Shown: positions 43,491 through 52,948, numbered from the stretch's first letter. The stretch is DNA of 64,000 nt from Alkalihalobacillus sp. FSL W8-0930 (GCA_037965595.1 CP150183.1:992001-1056000), one strand, 5' to 3'. Translations and numbers: made by a program. The notes: a model not told the origin generated them from the sequence alone.

Positions 43491-43502
43491 TTATTTACCT
43501 CA

Positions 43503-44597
43503 TCAACTCGTAAAAAAGTTCTCCGTGTAATAAGGCTGAGATTGGTCATTAAAGGCAACCCCTACACCTAGTCGCAGGAATCGATCCTGGAGGATATTTT
43601 CCCGATGTCCTTGTGAGTTCATCAATCCTTCATGCGCAAAAATGCTACTCATCTGGCCATAAGCTAGGTTCTCGCCAGCTGTTTTAAACGAAATATTATC
43701 CTGTTCCATGCGATCAAATGGAGACTGGCCTTGGAGGTTCGTGTGGCTGAAATATTGATTTTCGGCCATGTCCAAGCTGTGATTTCGCGCAGTCTCTCGT
43801 ACTTGGTCATCCCATGTTAAGACTTCGAGTCCATGGTTCACGCGAGAGGCATTAGTTAAATCAAACAATTGATACTCAAAACCTTCTTTAAGTTCGTCGC
43901 TTGCCTGTGTATATAAATCCTTTTTCGATTGTTCCAGGTTTGCATCGATTAACTGAATGGCTGTCACCATTTGGTCCTGATGCTTGTCATAAAAGACAGT
44001 CACATAGCTATCATCTAACTGAAACAAGTCATATTCCTGATCCTGGTTCACCTCATAGCGGTATAGACCTTTCCTCATATAAGCCTCAGGTTCTCCAAAT
44101 TGTTCTCGTACTTCATCCTTAGACGTACCATACTGAATAGGAGTAGTTGAGCTAATTAAATCTTGATTTGTATAGAGACCTTTCACGGAATCCTGCGCAT
44201 CATACGCAACCATCACAAACTCATGATAGTCATCATGGTACGCTACCCAATCTATGCCATACTCATTTCTTGAGGTTCTCATAGGTTCTCCGAGTTCGGT
44301 TTCAACATCTGTCCGAGAATCGCCAAGCTCCGTATTGTGAACAGAGAATAGTTGATCAGGTGTATCTAATTCCGGTGCGGCTCTTTCTATTTCTTCGTCC
44401 TTGGATTGCGAAAGGCTATTTTGATTGGGAAGAATGGATTGAACTAGATCAGATAAATGATCGACTGAGCTATCCATGTCACGTTGAATCGGTTCGATGA
44501 TGGAAGCAGGCAGTAGTTCTTTTGCAGGTTCCATCCATATATGTCGAGTGGTGAATACGAGTACCACCACGGCAATTAGTAAGAAAAAGCGTCTCAT
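43503..44597 (-). CDS. ylbC: YlbC-like CAP-domain protein with CAP-associated domain
   Basis: 364 aa. An N-terminal hydrophobic anchor/signal (5-20) and linker are followed by two CAP-associated repeats (GDSRTDVETELGEPMRTSRNEYGIDW and GTSKDEVREQFGEPEAYMRKGLYRYE) and a C-terminal SCP/CAP domain (NHGLEVLTWDDQVRETARNHSLDMAE ... FSHTNLQGQSPFDRM ... GENLAYG ... LMNSQGHRENIL). This is the architecture of B. subtilis YlbC. Extracellular; function unknown, possibly envelope-related. AGGGATGTG precedes the ATG. Confidence 0.9.
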   Translation of the reverse strand: MRRFFLLIAVVVLVFTTRHIWMEPAKELLPASIIEPIQRDMDSSVDHLSDLVQSILPNQNSLSQSKDEEIERAAPELDTPDQLFSVHNTELGDSRTDVETELGEPMRTSRNEYGIDWVAYHDDYHEFVMVAYDAQDSVKGLYTNQDLISSTTPIQYGTSKDEVREQFGEPEAYMRKGLYRYEVNQDQEYDLFQLDDSYVTVFYDKHQDQMVTAIQLIDANLEQSKKDLYTQASDELKEGFEYQLFDLTNASRVNHGLEVLTWDDQVRETARNHSLDMAENQYFSHTNLQGQSPFDRMEQDNISFKTAGENLAYGQMSSIFAHEGLMNSQGHRENILQDRFLRLGVGVAFNDQSQPYYTENFFTS

Positions 44598-44687
44598 CTG
44601 TCACATCCCTTTTTGTTCGGTATTTCCGTAAATTATACTTGGTCAAAGGGCACAGTCCAACTCTTTTAATGTGGAAAATGTTGAAGC

Positions 44688-45182
44688 TTATGTGTCTGAC
44701 GTATCAGTCCACGTTTCATCTAAATGTTTTGAATAAAAGGTCAGAGCTTTTTTGTACGTCTGAATCCATTCATTGGTAGGCTCTTTGAGTAGAAGACCTA
44801 ATAGACGTTGGATCGATTGACGATTGTGTCCGAGGTTATACTCCGTAATCGCTTGAAAGGCAGACAGTGCTGCATTTTCAGGGAATTCTTTTAGCCCTTT
44901 TTGAAAGATTTCCTGAGCTTCTTCGTATTTACCAATACAACGTAAACTACTTCCTAACTGAACAAATGCTTTTTCATAGTTGATTCCAGTCAAACCGAGC
45001 TCAATTGCTTTCTGGTAAAAAGGAATGGCTTCAGCTTCCTGACCGAGTCCATCATACGTTGAGGCCAAATAAAAATGTAGTTCGGCATCGTTCGGCTTCT
45101 CTTTGACTAAAGCGAGTAAAAGAGTCTGAGCTTTTTTGTAGTCGCCATGTTCTAAATGGGAGATCGCTTCTCTAAACATCAT
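44688..45182 (-). CDS. Tetratricopeptide-repeat protein
   Basis: About 164 aa (ATG 45182; GTG 45188 also in frame). At least three TPRs: GDYKKAQTLLLALVKEKPND, NAELHFYLAS-type YDGLGQEAEAIPFYQKAIELG, and CIGKYEEAQEIFQKGLKEFPENAAL. Such all-helical scaffolds bind partner proteins; no specific partner is evident. Cytoplasmic. It lies 22 nt after the Nudix gene on the same strand and is probably cotranscribed. Confidence 0.88.
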   Translation of the reverse strand: MMFREAISHLEHGDYKKAQTLLLALVKEKPNDAELHFYLASTYDGLGQEAEAIPFYQKAIELGLTGINYEKAFVQLGSSLRCIGKYEEAQEIFQKGLKEFPENAALSAFQAITEYNLGHNRQSIQRLLGLLLKEPTNEWIQTYKKALTFYSKHLDETWTDTSDT

Positions 45183-45203
45183 ACACACCAGCCTTTATTG
45201 GTA

Positions 45204-45629
45204 TTACAAATCTAGTTGATAGAAAGGAGTAACATCTTGTTTTCTGTCTAACCGTAATGCTTTATACAGCTTTGACATGCATTGGCTAGCTGATACATCG
45301 TCCATCCATTGGATATCTATAATGTCTTGATCCGGATCGTTATTTAGCAGGCTGCCGCCTATGATCTCAGCGTAAAATGTGAAGATGATGGCATGCTGAC
45401 CTCTCTCTTGAAAGGTTCTCTCACGAACAGAATGTAGTTCACCCACTTGCACGTGGTAGCCTGTTTCTTCAAATACCTCGCGAATAACAGCTTCTTTAAT
45501 CGTTTCACCAGGTTCAACGGCTCCACCAGGAGTACTCCAATAGGTCTTTAATTCTTTTTTGTTTTCTACTAGTAAAATTCGTCCATCTCTGTCATAGATA
45601 ATAGCAGAAGCAACATCAACACGTTTCAA
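45204..45629 (-). CDS. NUDIX hydrolase (MutT-like)
   Basis: 141 aa. Nudix box GGAVEPGETIKEAVIREVFEETGY at residues ~35-58 is complete. The start is TTG 45629 (MKRVDVASAIIYDRDGRILLVENKK); a GAGC-type site is weak. It hydrolyses nucleoside-diphosphate derivatives; the exact substrate is unknown. Divergent from the AAC(6')-like gene 82 nt away. Confidence 0.9.
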   Translation of the reverse strand: MKRVDVASAIIYDRDGRILLVENKKELKTYWSTPGGAVEPGETIKEAVIREVFEETGYHVQVGELHSVRERTFQERGQHAIIFTFYAEIIGGSLLNNDPDQDIIDIQWMDDVSASQCMSKLYKALRLDRKQDVTPFYQLDL

Positions 45630-45711
45630 AATCGATCAGCTCGTTTCTATCTAATATAGACAAAGTTTACTAGTTCTATTTAAACAAATCTATAGCAAAA
45701 GGATGATGGTA

Positions 45712-46248
45712 ATGATTATTAAAAATCACCAGCTTCATATACGACCTCTTCTAAAAGAAGACGCTCCCTTTCTAGCAAAATGGTTATCGGATCCAGCTGT
45801 TTTAGAATTTTATGAAGGAAGAGACAATCCTTTTGATCTAAACAAAGTTTTAGAAACGTTTTATAAAGAAGAAGGCACCACCATTAGATGCTTAATTAAA
45901 TGGGAGGATCAAGCGATCGGTTACATTCAATATTATGAGATTGATGATGAAGAGAGGAGCGAATATGGACTTCAGGAAGTAGAAGGAACCATATATGGCC
46001 TAGACCAATTCATTGGTGAAGAGGGGTATCGCGATAAAGGGGTAGGAACCATGTTAGTCCAGACAATGATTAGGAATTTAAAGAAGCAAGAACATGTGCA
46101 TTCGCTTGTGATGGATCCACAGGTACAGAACTATCGTGCATTAGCGTGTTATGAAAAGTGTGGATTCATCAAACAAAAGCTTCTCCCATCACGTGAATGG
46201 CATGAAGGAGAATACCGTGATTGCTGGCTCATACAATACACGGTATGA
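45712..46248 (+). CDS. AAC(6')-like GNAT acetyltransferase
   Basis: 178 aa from ATG 45712 (AAAAGGA 9 nt upstream; earlier ATGs overlap the site). The full N-terminal pattern, IRPLLKEDAPFLAKWLSDPAVLEFYEGRDNPFD, then GYIQYYEIDDE, IYGLDQFIGEEGYRDKGVGTMLVQ and MDPQVQNYRALACYEKCGFI with final WHEGEYRDCWLIQY, is that of aminoglycoside 6'-N-acetyltransferases, including the acetyl domain of the AAC(6')-APH(2'') enzyme. Chromosomal relatives of this family may act on other amines, so resistance is plausible but unproven. Confidence 0.85.
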   Translation: MIIKNHQLHIRPLLKEDAPFLAKWLSDPAVLEFYEGRDNPFDLNKVLETFYKEEGTTIRCLIKWEDQAIGYIQYYEIDDEERSEYGLQEVEGTIYGLDQFIGEEGYRDKGVGTMLVQTMIRNLKKQEHVHSLVMDPQVQNYRALACYEKCGFIKQKLLPSREWHEGEYRDCWLIQYTV

Positions 46249-46285
46249 TAAAAAGGAACAAAAAATTAAAGCTATATGTAGCTGA

Positions 46286-46537
46286 CTAGCGCTCAGCTGT
46301 GATCGATTGATTATTCGGATTGATGGGTACTCGGAGGATATTTTTATTACGGGAAGATCATATCCTGTTAGAAAAGTGAGAGAAATGTACAAACACGCCA
46401 TGTCGATGACCTATGAGATGGAGCACTTTCCAGATGTGTTTTGTCGGTTGTATAGGTTTGAACGGTTGGATGTGGAAGAAATAGATCCTGATATTGCAAT
46501 GGATGTAGATACGGATTTAGTGTATCGGCCTGGCTAA
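46286..46537 (+). pseudogene. Small ORF without a clear start, possible gene remnant
   Basis: The frame opens after TGA 46283 and runs 83 codons to TAA/TAG near 46537. The only starts are TTG 46307 and later ATGs inside, none with a ribosome site. It encodes IIRIDGYSEDIFITGRSYPV then MYKHAMSMTYEMEHFPDVFC... with no motif I recognise. It may be the 3' end of a decayed gene. Convergent with the DUF1801 gene, 6 nt apart. Confidence 0.4.
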
Positions 46538-46543
46538 AAACCT

Positions 46544-46963
46544 CTATCCACCATACCGCTTCTGCAAAAACTCAATTGACTGAGTAATCAGTTTACGTAA
46601 AACATCTTCATCTACATCGGCAAGCTTATTAATATACACGCACGCTTTTCCAGTCGTGTGTTTACCAAAGGTTTGGAGCAGTTGTTCGCGTTCTGTATCG
46701 CCAGTTGCAAAGTACAAACTAATTTTCGCTTTACGGGGAGAGAATCCAACGAGTGGGGCGTCACCTTCGTGTCCAGTTTCATATCGGTAGTGATAGCGAC
46801 CGAACCCAATGATGGTGGGACCCCACATTTTGGCTGTGTACCCGCTTGTCTCTGTAAATAAATCTAAGAGCTTGTAGGCATCCTCGCGTTTTCGGGGATG
46901 TTCTATTTGTTCAATAAATTCAATGACACTTTGGTCCGTTTCCTTTGTTTTTAGCTTGTACAT
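46544..46963 (-). CDS. DUF1801 protein (YdhG-like)
   Basis: 139 aa. KMWGPTIIGFGRYHYRYETGHEGDAPLVGFSPRKAKISLYF and GKACVYINKLADVDEDVLRKLI are the DUF1801 core (YdhG/YjhX-related fold). The family is widespread and uncharacterised; frataxin-like iron or small-molecule binding has been proposed from its fold. AAAAAGGAGAG precedes the ATG. Confidence 0.9.
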   Translation of the reverse strand: MYKLKTKETDQSVIEFIEQIEHPRKREDAYKLLDLFTETSGYTAKMWGPTIIGFGRYHYRYETGHEGDAPLVGFSPRKAKISLYFATGDTEREQLLQTFGKHTTGKACVYINKLADVDEDVLRKLITQSIEFLQKRYGG

Positions 46964-47042
46964 ACAATCTCTCCTTTTTAATGTTTGAGAACGAATAGAG
47001 ATGGTAAAGTAAAGTATATGTTCATTATGAGGGAGTGAGCGA

Positions 47043-47591
47043 ATGAAATCTATTTATTTAATTCGTCATTGTGAAGCGAGTGGACAGGAACCAACTGCTC
47101 CTTTAACGGAAAAAGGTACGCAGCAGGCACTGGAGCTTGCCGAATTTCTCACACATGAAGAGATTGATCGAGTTATAACAAGTCCGTATACCCGTGCTGT
47201 TGATTCGATCAAACCGTTTTGTGAACAAGAAAGGCTAGAATTAACGCTTGATGAACGACTAACGGAGCGTGTTCTGAGCAAGCAGCCGTTAGATGATTGG
47301 TTAGATGCGTTAAAAGCATCTTTCTCTGATATGGAGCGAGTGGTTGGTGAGGGGGAATCCAGTCAGGCGGCTCAGGACCGAATTGTTACGGTACTAAAAG
47401 AGCTTTTAACCGATGATTCTTCGCAAGGGATTGCCATTGTGTCACATGGGAATCTGCTATCATTGCTCCTTCATTATGTTGATTCAAGGTTTGGGTTTAG
47501 AGAGTGGAAGCAGTTAAGTAATCCAGATGTTTACTTAATTACTGCAGAGTCTGATGAATCGTTATCCATGACAAGGTTATGGAACTCGTGA
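47043..47591 (+). CDS. Histidine phosphatase family protein (RHC-type)
   Basis: 182 aa. It begins MKSIYLIRHCEA with the catalytic His9 in an RHC motif (the more usual form is RHG), and has ITSPYTRAVDS, and the second catalytic His in IVSHGNLLSLL. These belong to the phosphoglycerate-mutase-like superfamily of phosphatases; substrate unknown. GGGAGTGAGCG precedes the ATG. Confidence 0.92.
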   Translation: MKSIYLIRHCEASGQEPTAPLTEKGTQQALELAEFLTHEEIDRVITSPYTRAVDSIKPFCEQERLELTLDERLTERVLSKQPLDDWLDALKASFSDMERVVGEGESSQAAQDRIVTVLKELLTDDSSQGIAIVSHGNLLSLLLHYVDSRFGFREWKQLSNPDVYLITAESDESLSMTRLWNS

Positions 47592-47601
47592 GGAGGAAAC
47601 A

Positions 47602-47970
47602 ATGAGCAAAAAACATCTTATTTTTTATGATGCCAGATGTCCATTATGTCAATCCATCAAGTCCATCATCGTGAAGTTAGATTGGTTTCATCGATTAGAA
47701 TGGCTTCCAGTACAGAAAATCCATCAAACAAATTATCGGTTTTTACGGAATCGAAACCTGTATGATGAAATTCATATGATTACGTCCACGAATGAAATCA
47801 AGACGGGCTTCTATACGGTTAGAAAAATTCTTATGAATATCCCGCTAGCCATGCCTTTAGCCTTGATATTGTTTCTCCCATTAGCAGATAAGCTCGGAGT
47901 ACCCTTGTATCAGTTTGTCTCTGAGAACCGATACGAATGGTTTGGTCGACTGGAAGAAAATCCATCTTAA
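47602..47970 (+). CDS. DUF393/DCC-family thiol-disulfide protein
   Basis: 122 aa. The N-terminus IFYDARCPLCQSIKSII is the DCC/DUF393 motif (D-x-x-C-P-x-C), a thioredoxin-like CxxC site. The C-terminus is hydrophobic (MNIPLAMPLALILFLPLA). B. subtilis YuxK and plant DCC proteins are relatives. GAGGAGG follows the phosphatase stop by 3 nt, so it is in the same operon. Likely redox role; partner unknown. Confidence 0.88.
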   Translation: MSKKHLIFYDARCPLCQSIKSIIVKLDWFHRLEWLPVQKIHQTNYRFLRNRNLYDEIHMITSTNEIKTGFYTVRKILMNIPLAMPLALILFLPLADKLGVPLYQFVSENRYEWFGRLEENPS

Positions 47971-47988
47971 TTGATGGATTTTTTTCTT
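47957..47988 (+). terminator. Terminator after the DCC gene
   Basis: AAAATCCATC pairs with GATGGATTTT, followed by TTTTCTTT; the stem includes the DCC stop codon. Confidence 0.85.
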
Positions 47989-48056
47989 TGCAGTCCAACC
48001 CTAAAAGGCGTATACTATTAGAAAAATCAGAAAATAACCAAGGGGAGGACTTTTTG

Positions 48057-48326
48057 ATGATGAACCATCCAAAAGGACAGAGAGACCTAGTATCGTTTTC
48101 AGGATTTATCCGTGATCAAAACTTGCAGCAAGTAGAGTGGTCACAAACGAAAGTCAAAGAAAGAGACATTCGTGACGTTGTTTTTGAAAACTGTCGTTTA
48201 AACAACGTGGCCATTGAGAATTGTGACATTCAAGGATTAACCATTAACGGGATCGACGTGCAGGATTTATTAACGAACTATTATGAAAATAAAGCGCCAT
48301 TAATTGATATGGCTCGAGAATTATAA
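48057..48326 (+). CDS. Small pentapeptide-repeat-like protein
   Basis: 89-90 aa (ATG-ATG at 48057/48060; GGGGAGG upstream). A short right-handed-helix signature, VFENCRLNNVAIENCDIQGLTING (residues ~42-65), is typical of pentapeptide/quadrupeptide coil proteins. Otherwise soluble and acidic. Role unknown. Followed by a complete dispersed-repeat copy. Confidence 0.72.
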   Translation: MMNHPKGQRDLVSFSGFIRDQNLQQVEWSQTKVKERDIRDVVFENCRLNNVAIENCDIQGLTINGIDVQDLLTNYYENKAPLIDMAREL

Positions 48327-48329
48327 TAA

Positions 48330-48545
48330 GAAGAGATTGAGATAAAATGGCGAATGATTCTACGATCAAATCATTCGCCATTCGTGTTTCCCATATTATT
48401 TAGTAAGACGAGAAGAAGGAGAACCCGAGACTCCTGCGGAAGGGGCTGAGGCCGTCCCTCGCGGGTGCGAGGGATTCTCCTGTAGCGGATATTGTGCTAT
48501 GTTTGTGTCTTGGTATCCGCATTAATGTTAGTCTCAGTTCTTCTT
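48330..48545 (+). repeat. Dispersed ~200-bp repeat, complete copy
   Basis: Reference copy here: hairpin AATGGCGAATGATTC / (A)AATCATTCGCCATT (48346-48382), the gagaacccgagactcctgcgg block, ccgtccctcgcgggtgcgag, gattctcctgtagcgg and attaatgttag end. The second part forms a possible GC-rich stem. It lies just after a gene, like the copies at 41650 and 62860. No coding frame. Confidence 0.85.
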
Positions 48546-48552
48546 GTTAAAG

Positions 48553-49347
48553 TTAAATAAATGAACGTAACAACGAAACAAATACAAACACCACATGAGT
48601 AAAGATATGAGCAATCATAGCCGCTTCAAGACCTTTACGCCAATAAAGCCACCCAAAGATAAGCCCTCCAAACCCATTTAGAAAGATCATACGAAGAAAA
48701 ACAAGTGGAGTCATCTCAGTTAATGCGGCCGTTGCACCGTAATGACCTAGCCCAAAGAGCAGAGCTGAAAGAATAATCCCTATCCAGACAATGGCTGGGC
48801 TTGGTTTTGTTTTACGACGTTGAAAGATCTTCCACATAAGAAATACAAGAAGGGTCATGACTCCAAAGCGGAGCATAAGTTCTTCAGCTATTCCTCCATA
48901 CAAAAACCGTGTGCCAAGATCAATAAATGTAATCGACATCTCATCAGAGGAAGCATGTAATTCTTTAGGTAGGTAAGGAAGGAGTAAGAAATCAACAACT
49001 AGAATCGTGATACCCGCGAGCACTCCAAAACCAATTGCGGATGGAAGAATGGCTTTAAAACGAGTAAAAAACGGCGTCCCATATCGATCTCTTTCATATA
49101 CGAATGATGAAAACCCAGTCTTTTCAGCCAAGAAATGACCGATTGTCAGACCGATAATAATAAAGAGTAGGGGATTGATTAATGACAATGCTGCTAAAAG
49201 CTCTAATGGAAGCCCAATAGAAACGCCTAGCTCATCTAATTGCGCACTTATTTGCTCAAGGAGCATTGGGTAGAGAAACAAAACGGCTACAATACCAATG
49301 CCTAAGAAACATAAAAATGAACGCCATGCTTTTCGTTTGACTTGCAC
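48553..49347 (-). CDS. CPBP-family intramembrane metalloprotease
   Basis: 264 aa with about 7 helices. Active-site motifs: EELMLR (E155-E156-x3-R160), FGLGHYG (His) and HIFTH (His near the C-terminus), giving the CPBP/Abi pattern. Start GTG 49347 with AAAGGAG. Such proteins mature or immunise against peptides (for example bacteriocins) in many Firmicutes; the target here is unknown. Confidence 0.9.
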   Translation of the reverse strand: MQVKRKAWRSFLCFLGIGIVAVLFLYPMLLEQISAQLDELGVSIGLPLELLAALSLINPLLFIIIGLTIGHFLAEKTGFSSFVYERDRYGTPFFTRFKAILPSAIGFGVLAGITILVVDFLLLPYLPKELHASSDEMSITFIDLGTRFLYGGIAEELMLRFGVMTLLVFLMWKIFQRRKTKPSPAIVWIGIILSALLFGLGHYGATAALTEMTPLVFLRMIFLNGFGGLIFGWLYWRKGLEAAMIAHIFTHVVFVFVSLLRSFI

Positions 49348-49456
49348 TGTACCAACTCCTTTACTTAAGACTATGTAGGATTGTTACCAATTTAATACTT
49401 ATGGTATGACAGCCATAAAGTACAGTCTACCTTTTTCAGGAAAATAATACAGACAA

Positions 49457-49493
49457 AAAACAGGCAGCTCCCATTTGGGAGCTGCCTGTTTCC
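49457..49493 (-). terminator. Terminator after gldA
   Basis: AACAGGCAGCTCCCA pairs perfectly with TGGGAGCTGCCTGTT, flanked by an A-run, serving the minus-strand glycerol dehydrogenase gene. Confidence 0.92.
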
Positions 49494-49504
49494 ACATGTA
49501 CGAA

Positions 49505-50620
49505 TCAATCAAAACCGTAACGTTCTTTAAAGCTCTTCGCATATACATCAACTGCTTTGATGGCTTGAACGACATCATCTGCAGTTACCTTCTGCGGAAG
49601 GTTGTGAATCGTTTCCCCTTCTTGTGTCGCCAGTTCAGCAATCTTCATTAAGTCTTCATCAGATGCATCTTGAAGATGAATTTCTTCAAGAGTGACTGGT
49701 AAGCCTAACTGAACATAAAGCTCTAAGTAACGATCAAGCTCGTCTAACGGCTTGTTTTCAAGAACAAGCTGTGCGATTGTACCATAAGCAACCTTTTCAC
49801 CATGTGTCAGGTTGTGAATGTCACCGTGAATCGCTGTAAATCCATTATGGATCGCGTGTGCTGCAGCAAGTCCAGCTGTTTCAAAGCCAAGCCCACTTAG
49901 AAGTGTGTTTGCTTCGATAACTGCTTCAAGTGCTGGAGTCACAAGCTTATTCTTGTTGGCTTCTACTGCTTGAATGCTGTATTCAAATAAGACTTCCTCT
50001 GCTTTTTCAGCAATGGCTTGACCCGCAATTGTTGGTTGTCCACCAGACATAATTTGTCCGTTGGATTGTTTAACTGCACGAGCTTCAACCCATGTAGCTA
50101 ATGCATCAGCAATACCAGATACTAAGAAACGTGGAGGAGCACCTGCGATAACCGCAGAGTCTACAATGACTAGATCTGGGTTCTTATCATAGAAGGAGTA
50201 TGTTTCAAATACACCTTCATCAGAGTAGATAACAGATAGTCCAGAAGTTGGTGCATCTGTTGAAGCAGTAGTAGGAATGATTGCCACTGGATATCCTAAC
50301 TTATCAGCTACCCCTTTAGCGGTATCAAGTGTTTTTCCTCCACCTAATCCAATCACAACATCAACTGAGCTTTCTTTGCCAAGTTTGATGATACGATCGA
50401 TCTCGTTCAGTGAAGATTCTCCACCAAATGTTACTTTTTCAGCTTCGATTCCATCTTGTTTAAGTGTATCGACTAATTGATTCCCTGCCATATCCCATAC
50501 AAATTCATCTGCAATAAGGAGAGCGTGTTTCCCGAGCTTCTGTATGTAGCTACTTGCGCCACCTTGTAAAATGTTTTTTCCTTGTACATAACGGCTTGGA
50601 CTAATAAATACTTTTTCCAC
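49505..50620 (-). CDS. gldA: Glycerol dehydrogenase
   Basis: 371 aa, full length for the iron/zinc-dependent GldA. NAD binding: [12 protein letters not shown] near 91-102 and [15 protein letters not shown]. Metal ligands are D172 (GIADALATW), H255 (AAAHAIHNG) and H273 ([11 protein letters not shown]), at the positions known from the Geobacillus enzyme. It oxidises glycerol to dihydroxyacetone with NAD+. Start GTG 50620 with TAGGGGGT. It is alone between terminators, so dha-type partners are elsewhere. Confidence 0.95.
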   Translation of the reverse strand: MEKVFISPSRYVQGKNILQGGASSYIQKLGKHALLIADEFVWDMAGNQLVDTLKQDGIEAEKVTFGGESSLNEIDRIIKLGKESSVDVVIGLGGGKTLDTAKGVADKLGYPVAIIPTTASTDAPTSGLSVIYSDEGVFETYSFYDKNPDLVIVDSAVIAGAPPRFLVSGIADALATWVEARAVKQSNGQIMSGGQPTIAGQAIAEKAEEVLFEYSIQAVEANKNKLVTPALEAVIEANTLLSGLGFETAGLAAAHAIHNGFTAIHGDIHNLTHGEKVAYGTIAQLVLENKPLDELDRYLELYVQLGLPVTLEEIHLQDASDEDLMKIAELATQEGETIHNLPQKVTADDVVQAIKAVDVYAKSFKERYGFD

Positions 50621-50880
50621 TTTTGTTACCCCCTAAATGATCATTCCCTCATCTATTCCTCACAAATAAGGACTTAAAACTAAAAACACCCCTTATAACG
50701 TCTCCAAAATGAAGGAGTATTATGTGAAAATGTAGACTTCCATTAAAAGTCCTCTGGATTCTAGGTGCAATTTCTGTTAAAATAATGCCGGTCAAGGAAT
50801 TAAGATTAGAGAGCCTATACACATAGGCAAGCCTAAGATTTGTATCCTGCAAATATAAATGAATAGGTGGTTTATTTAAT

Positions 50881-51861
50881 ATGAGTCAAATGACAGACAC
50901 TACGTATCAAGTATTACTTTACTATCAATATGTAACAATTGAAGATCCAGAGGCATTTTCTGCCGAGCATCTTGCTTTCTGTAAGGAGCTTGGGTTAAAA
51001 GGAAGAATTCTTGTAGCGTCAGAAGGTATTAATGGAACGGTTTCTGGTAGCATTGAGCAAACAGAAGCATACATGGAAGCCATGCATGCCGATGAACGTT
51101 TTAAAGATACAGTTTTTAAAATTGATGAAGCAGACAAGCATGCATTTAAGAAGATGCACGTACGTCCTCGTTCTGAGTTAGTGAACTTGTCACTAGAAGA
51201 CGACATCAATCCGAAAGAGCAAACAGGTAATTACCTGGCTCCTAAAGAATTTTTTGAACAAATGCAGGATGAAAATACAGTGATCATAGATGCAAGAAAT
51301 GACTACGAATATGAGATTGGTCATTTTCGTGGGGCGATTAAGCCAGACATTCGCACATTCCGCGAGCTTCCAGAATGGGTTCGTAACAATAAAGAAATGC
51401 TTGAAGGTAAGAAGCTATTAACGTATTGCACAGGGGGCATTCGTTGTGAAAAGTTCTCGGGCTGGTTAAAGCGTGAAGGCTTTGAGGATGTGTCTCAGCT
51501 TCATGGAGGAATTGTCAGTTACGGGAAAGACCCTGAAGTACAAGGTGAGCTTTGGGACGGGCAATGCTACGTGTTTGATGAGCGTTTAACGGTTCCAATC
51601 AACCAAAAAGAACATGTTGTTGTAGGACGTGATCATTTTGACGGTGAGCCATGTGAACGTTATGTGAATTGTGCAAACCCAGAGTGTAATAAACAAATTA
51701 TTGCATCTGAAGAAAACGAACATAAATATATGCGTGGATGCACTCCAGAGTGTCGCGTACACCCACGTAACTTATATATTAATAAAGAACACAATCTTTC
51801 TGAAGCAGAGATTGATGCAAGACTTGCAGCGATCGGTGAGAAAAGAGAAGTGAACGCATAG
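50881..51861 (+). CDS. trhO: tRNA uridine(34) hydroxylase TrhO
   Basis: 326 aa: N-terminal acylphosphatase-like domain ([16 protein letters not shown] ... [16 protein letters not shown]), a rhodanese domain with C183 ([17 protein letters not shown]) and a C-terminal Cys-rich segment ([13 protein letters not shown]). TrhO (B. subtilis YbfQ) hydroxylates uridine 34 of tRNAs using O2 as a step towards mo5U/cmo5U. AGGTGG precedes the ATG. It has its own terminator. The 260-nt spacer upstream shows no riboswitch I can support. Confidence 0.95.
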   Translation: MSQMTDTTYQVLLYYQYVTIEDPEAFSAEHLAFCKELGLKGRILVASEGINGTVSGSIEQTEAYMEAMHADERFKDTVFKIDEADKHAFKKMHVRPRSELVNLSLEDDINPKEQTGNYLAPKEFFEQMQDENTVIIDARNDYEYEIGHFRGAIKPDIRTFRELPEWVRNNKEMLEGKKLLTYCTGGIRCEKFSGWLKREGFEDVSQLHGGIVSYGKDPEVQGELWDGQCYVFDERLTVPINQKEHVVVGRDHFDGEPCERYVNCANPECNKQIIASEENEHKYMRGCTPECRVHPRNLYINKEHNLSEAEIDARLAAIGEKREVNA

Positions 51862-51870
51862 AATGGACGA

Positions 51871-51914
51871 GAACGTGGGACTTTCCTTAAGTGAAAGGGC
51901 CCACGTTTTTTTAT
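51871..51914 (+). terminator. Terminator after trhO
   Basis: AACGTGGGACTTTC pairs with GAAAGGGCCCACGTT (one bulge), followed by TTTTTT. Confidence 0.9.
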
Positions 51915-51979
51915 ATTCTTAGAGAATTGTATACATAACCTTTTGTAAAGCGGGAATAGGGAAGGGAGGAGGGTCTGAC

Positions 51980-52948
51980 ATGGAAAATATGCAAGAAGAA
52001 ATCCTTGAATATCTAGAGAAAATCATTGAAGAAGAAAAACAGCTTGCACGAAAGGGTGAGATCCCTGATTATATCGAAGCCGTGGATAATAATGACCATG
52101 GGGCTGTAACGGTGTCACTGACCTCAACGAATGGCACAACCGTGCGCGCAGGCGATTACGAGGGGCGCTTTTCCTTGCAAAGTATTGCTAAGCTATTTCC
52201 GCTAGCACTCGCTTTAATGGATCATGGAAGTGAAGAAGTATTTAAATATACCGGGAAAGCGCCAACCGGTAACGTCTACCACTCCCTGATCCAAATGGAG
52301 ATGCAGGAGAAGGAGAAGCCACTTAATCCATTAGTGAATTCAGGAGCTATTGTTATGTGTGGGTTAATGAAGGGGAAGGATGCCGATGAGAAGGTTGAGC
52401 GTATCTTATCTCTTGCCAGAAAAATGACTGGTAACCCTGATTTATCTTACAACGAAGAAGTGTACCAAGCAGAGGATCAGGACCTAAACCGATCACTCTT
52501 TTACTATAATCGACATAATGGCTTTATTAAAGGTGAGTTTGAAGATACACTCCCTGTCTATTGGAAAATGACTGCGATTGAAGTCACCATTGAAGAACTC
52601 TCAAATATGGCTGCTGTCATCGCAAATCATGGAATTTGCGTGCATTCAGGAGAAGAATTAATCCCTACGGATGTTGTCACAACATTAAAGGCATTTATGA
52701 CTACATGTGGCATGTATGATGAATCAGGCTCCTTTGCTTTAGAAGTTGGGATTCCAGCTAAAAGTGGGGTATCCGGAAGTATCGTAGCCGCTATACCTGG
52801 GAAACTCGGGATCGGAGTGATGGGACCGGACTTAAATCAATACAGTAATAGCATCGCAGGTATTCGAATGTTAAAGAAAATATCAGACAAATGGAAGCTA
52901 AGTATTTTTAGTAAGGATGAGATAGGCGAAGAAAAAGGAGAATCCTAG
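51980..52948 (+). CDS. glsA: Glutaminase
   Basis: 322 aa serine-dependent beta-lactamase-like glutaminase (Gln to Glu plus ammonia). Catalytic S68-x-x-K71 lies in FSLQSIAKLF. NPLVNSGAIVMCGLM and the C-terminal GIPAKSGVSGSIVAAIPGKLGIGV carry the substrate pocket. GGGAGGAGGGTCTGAC precedes the ATG. Slightly longer at the N-terminus than B. subtilis GlsA/YbgJ, otherwise typical. Cytoplasmic. Confidence 0.95.
   Translation: MENMQEEILEYLEKIIEEEKQLARKGEIPDYIEAVDNNDHGAVTVSLTSTNGTTVRAGDYEGRFSLQSIAKLFPLALALMDHGSEEVFKYTGKAPTGNVYHSLIQMEMQEKEKPLNPLVNSGAIVMCGLMKGKDADEKVERILSLARKMTGNPDLSYNEEVYQAEDQDLNRSLFYYNRHNGFIKGEFEDTLPVYWKMTAIEVTIEELSNMAAVIANHGICVHSGEELIPTDVVTTLKAFMTTCGMYDESGSFALEVGIPAKSGVSGSIVAAIPGKLGIGVMGPDLNQYSNSIAGIRMLKKISDKWKLSIFSKDEIGEEKGES

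Noticed and set aside
50621-50880. Riboswitch or T-box leader upstream of trhO
   Set aside because: The 260-nt spacer has no T-box, terminator/antiterminator pair or known riboswitch core that I can recognise.
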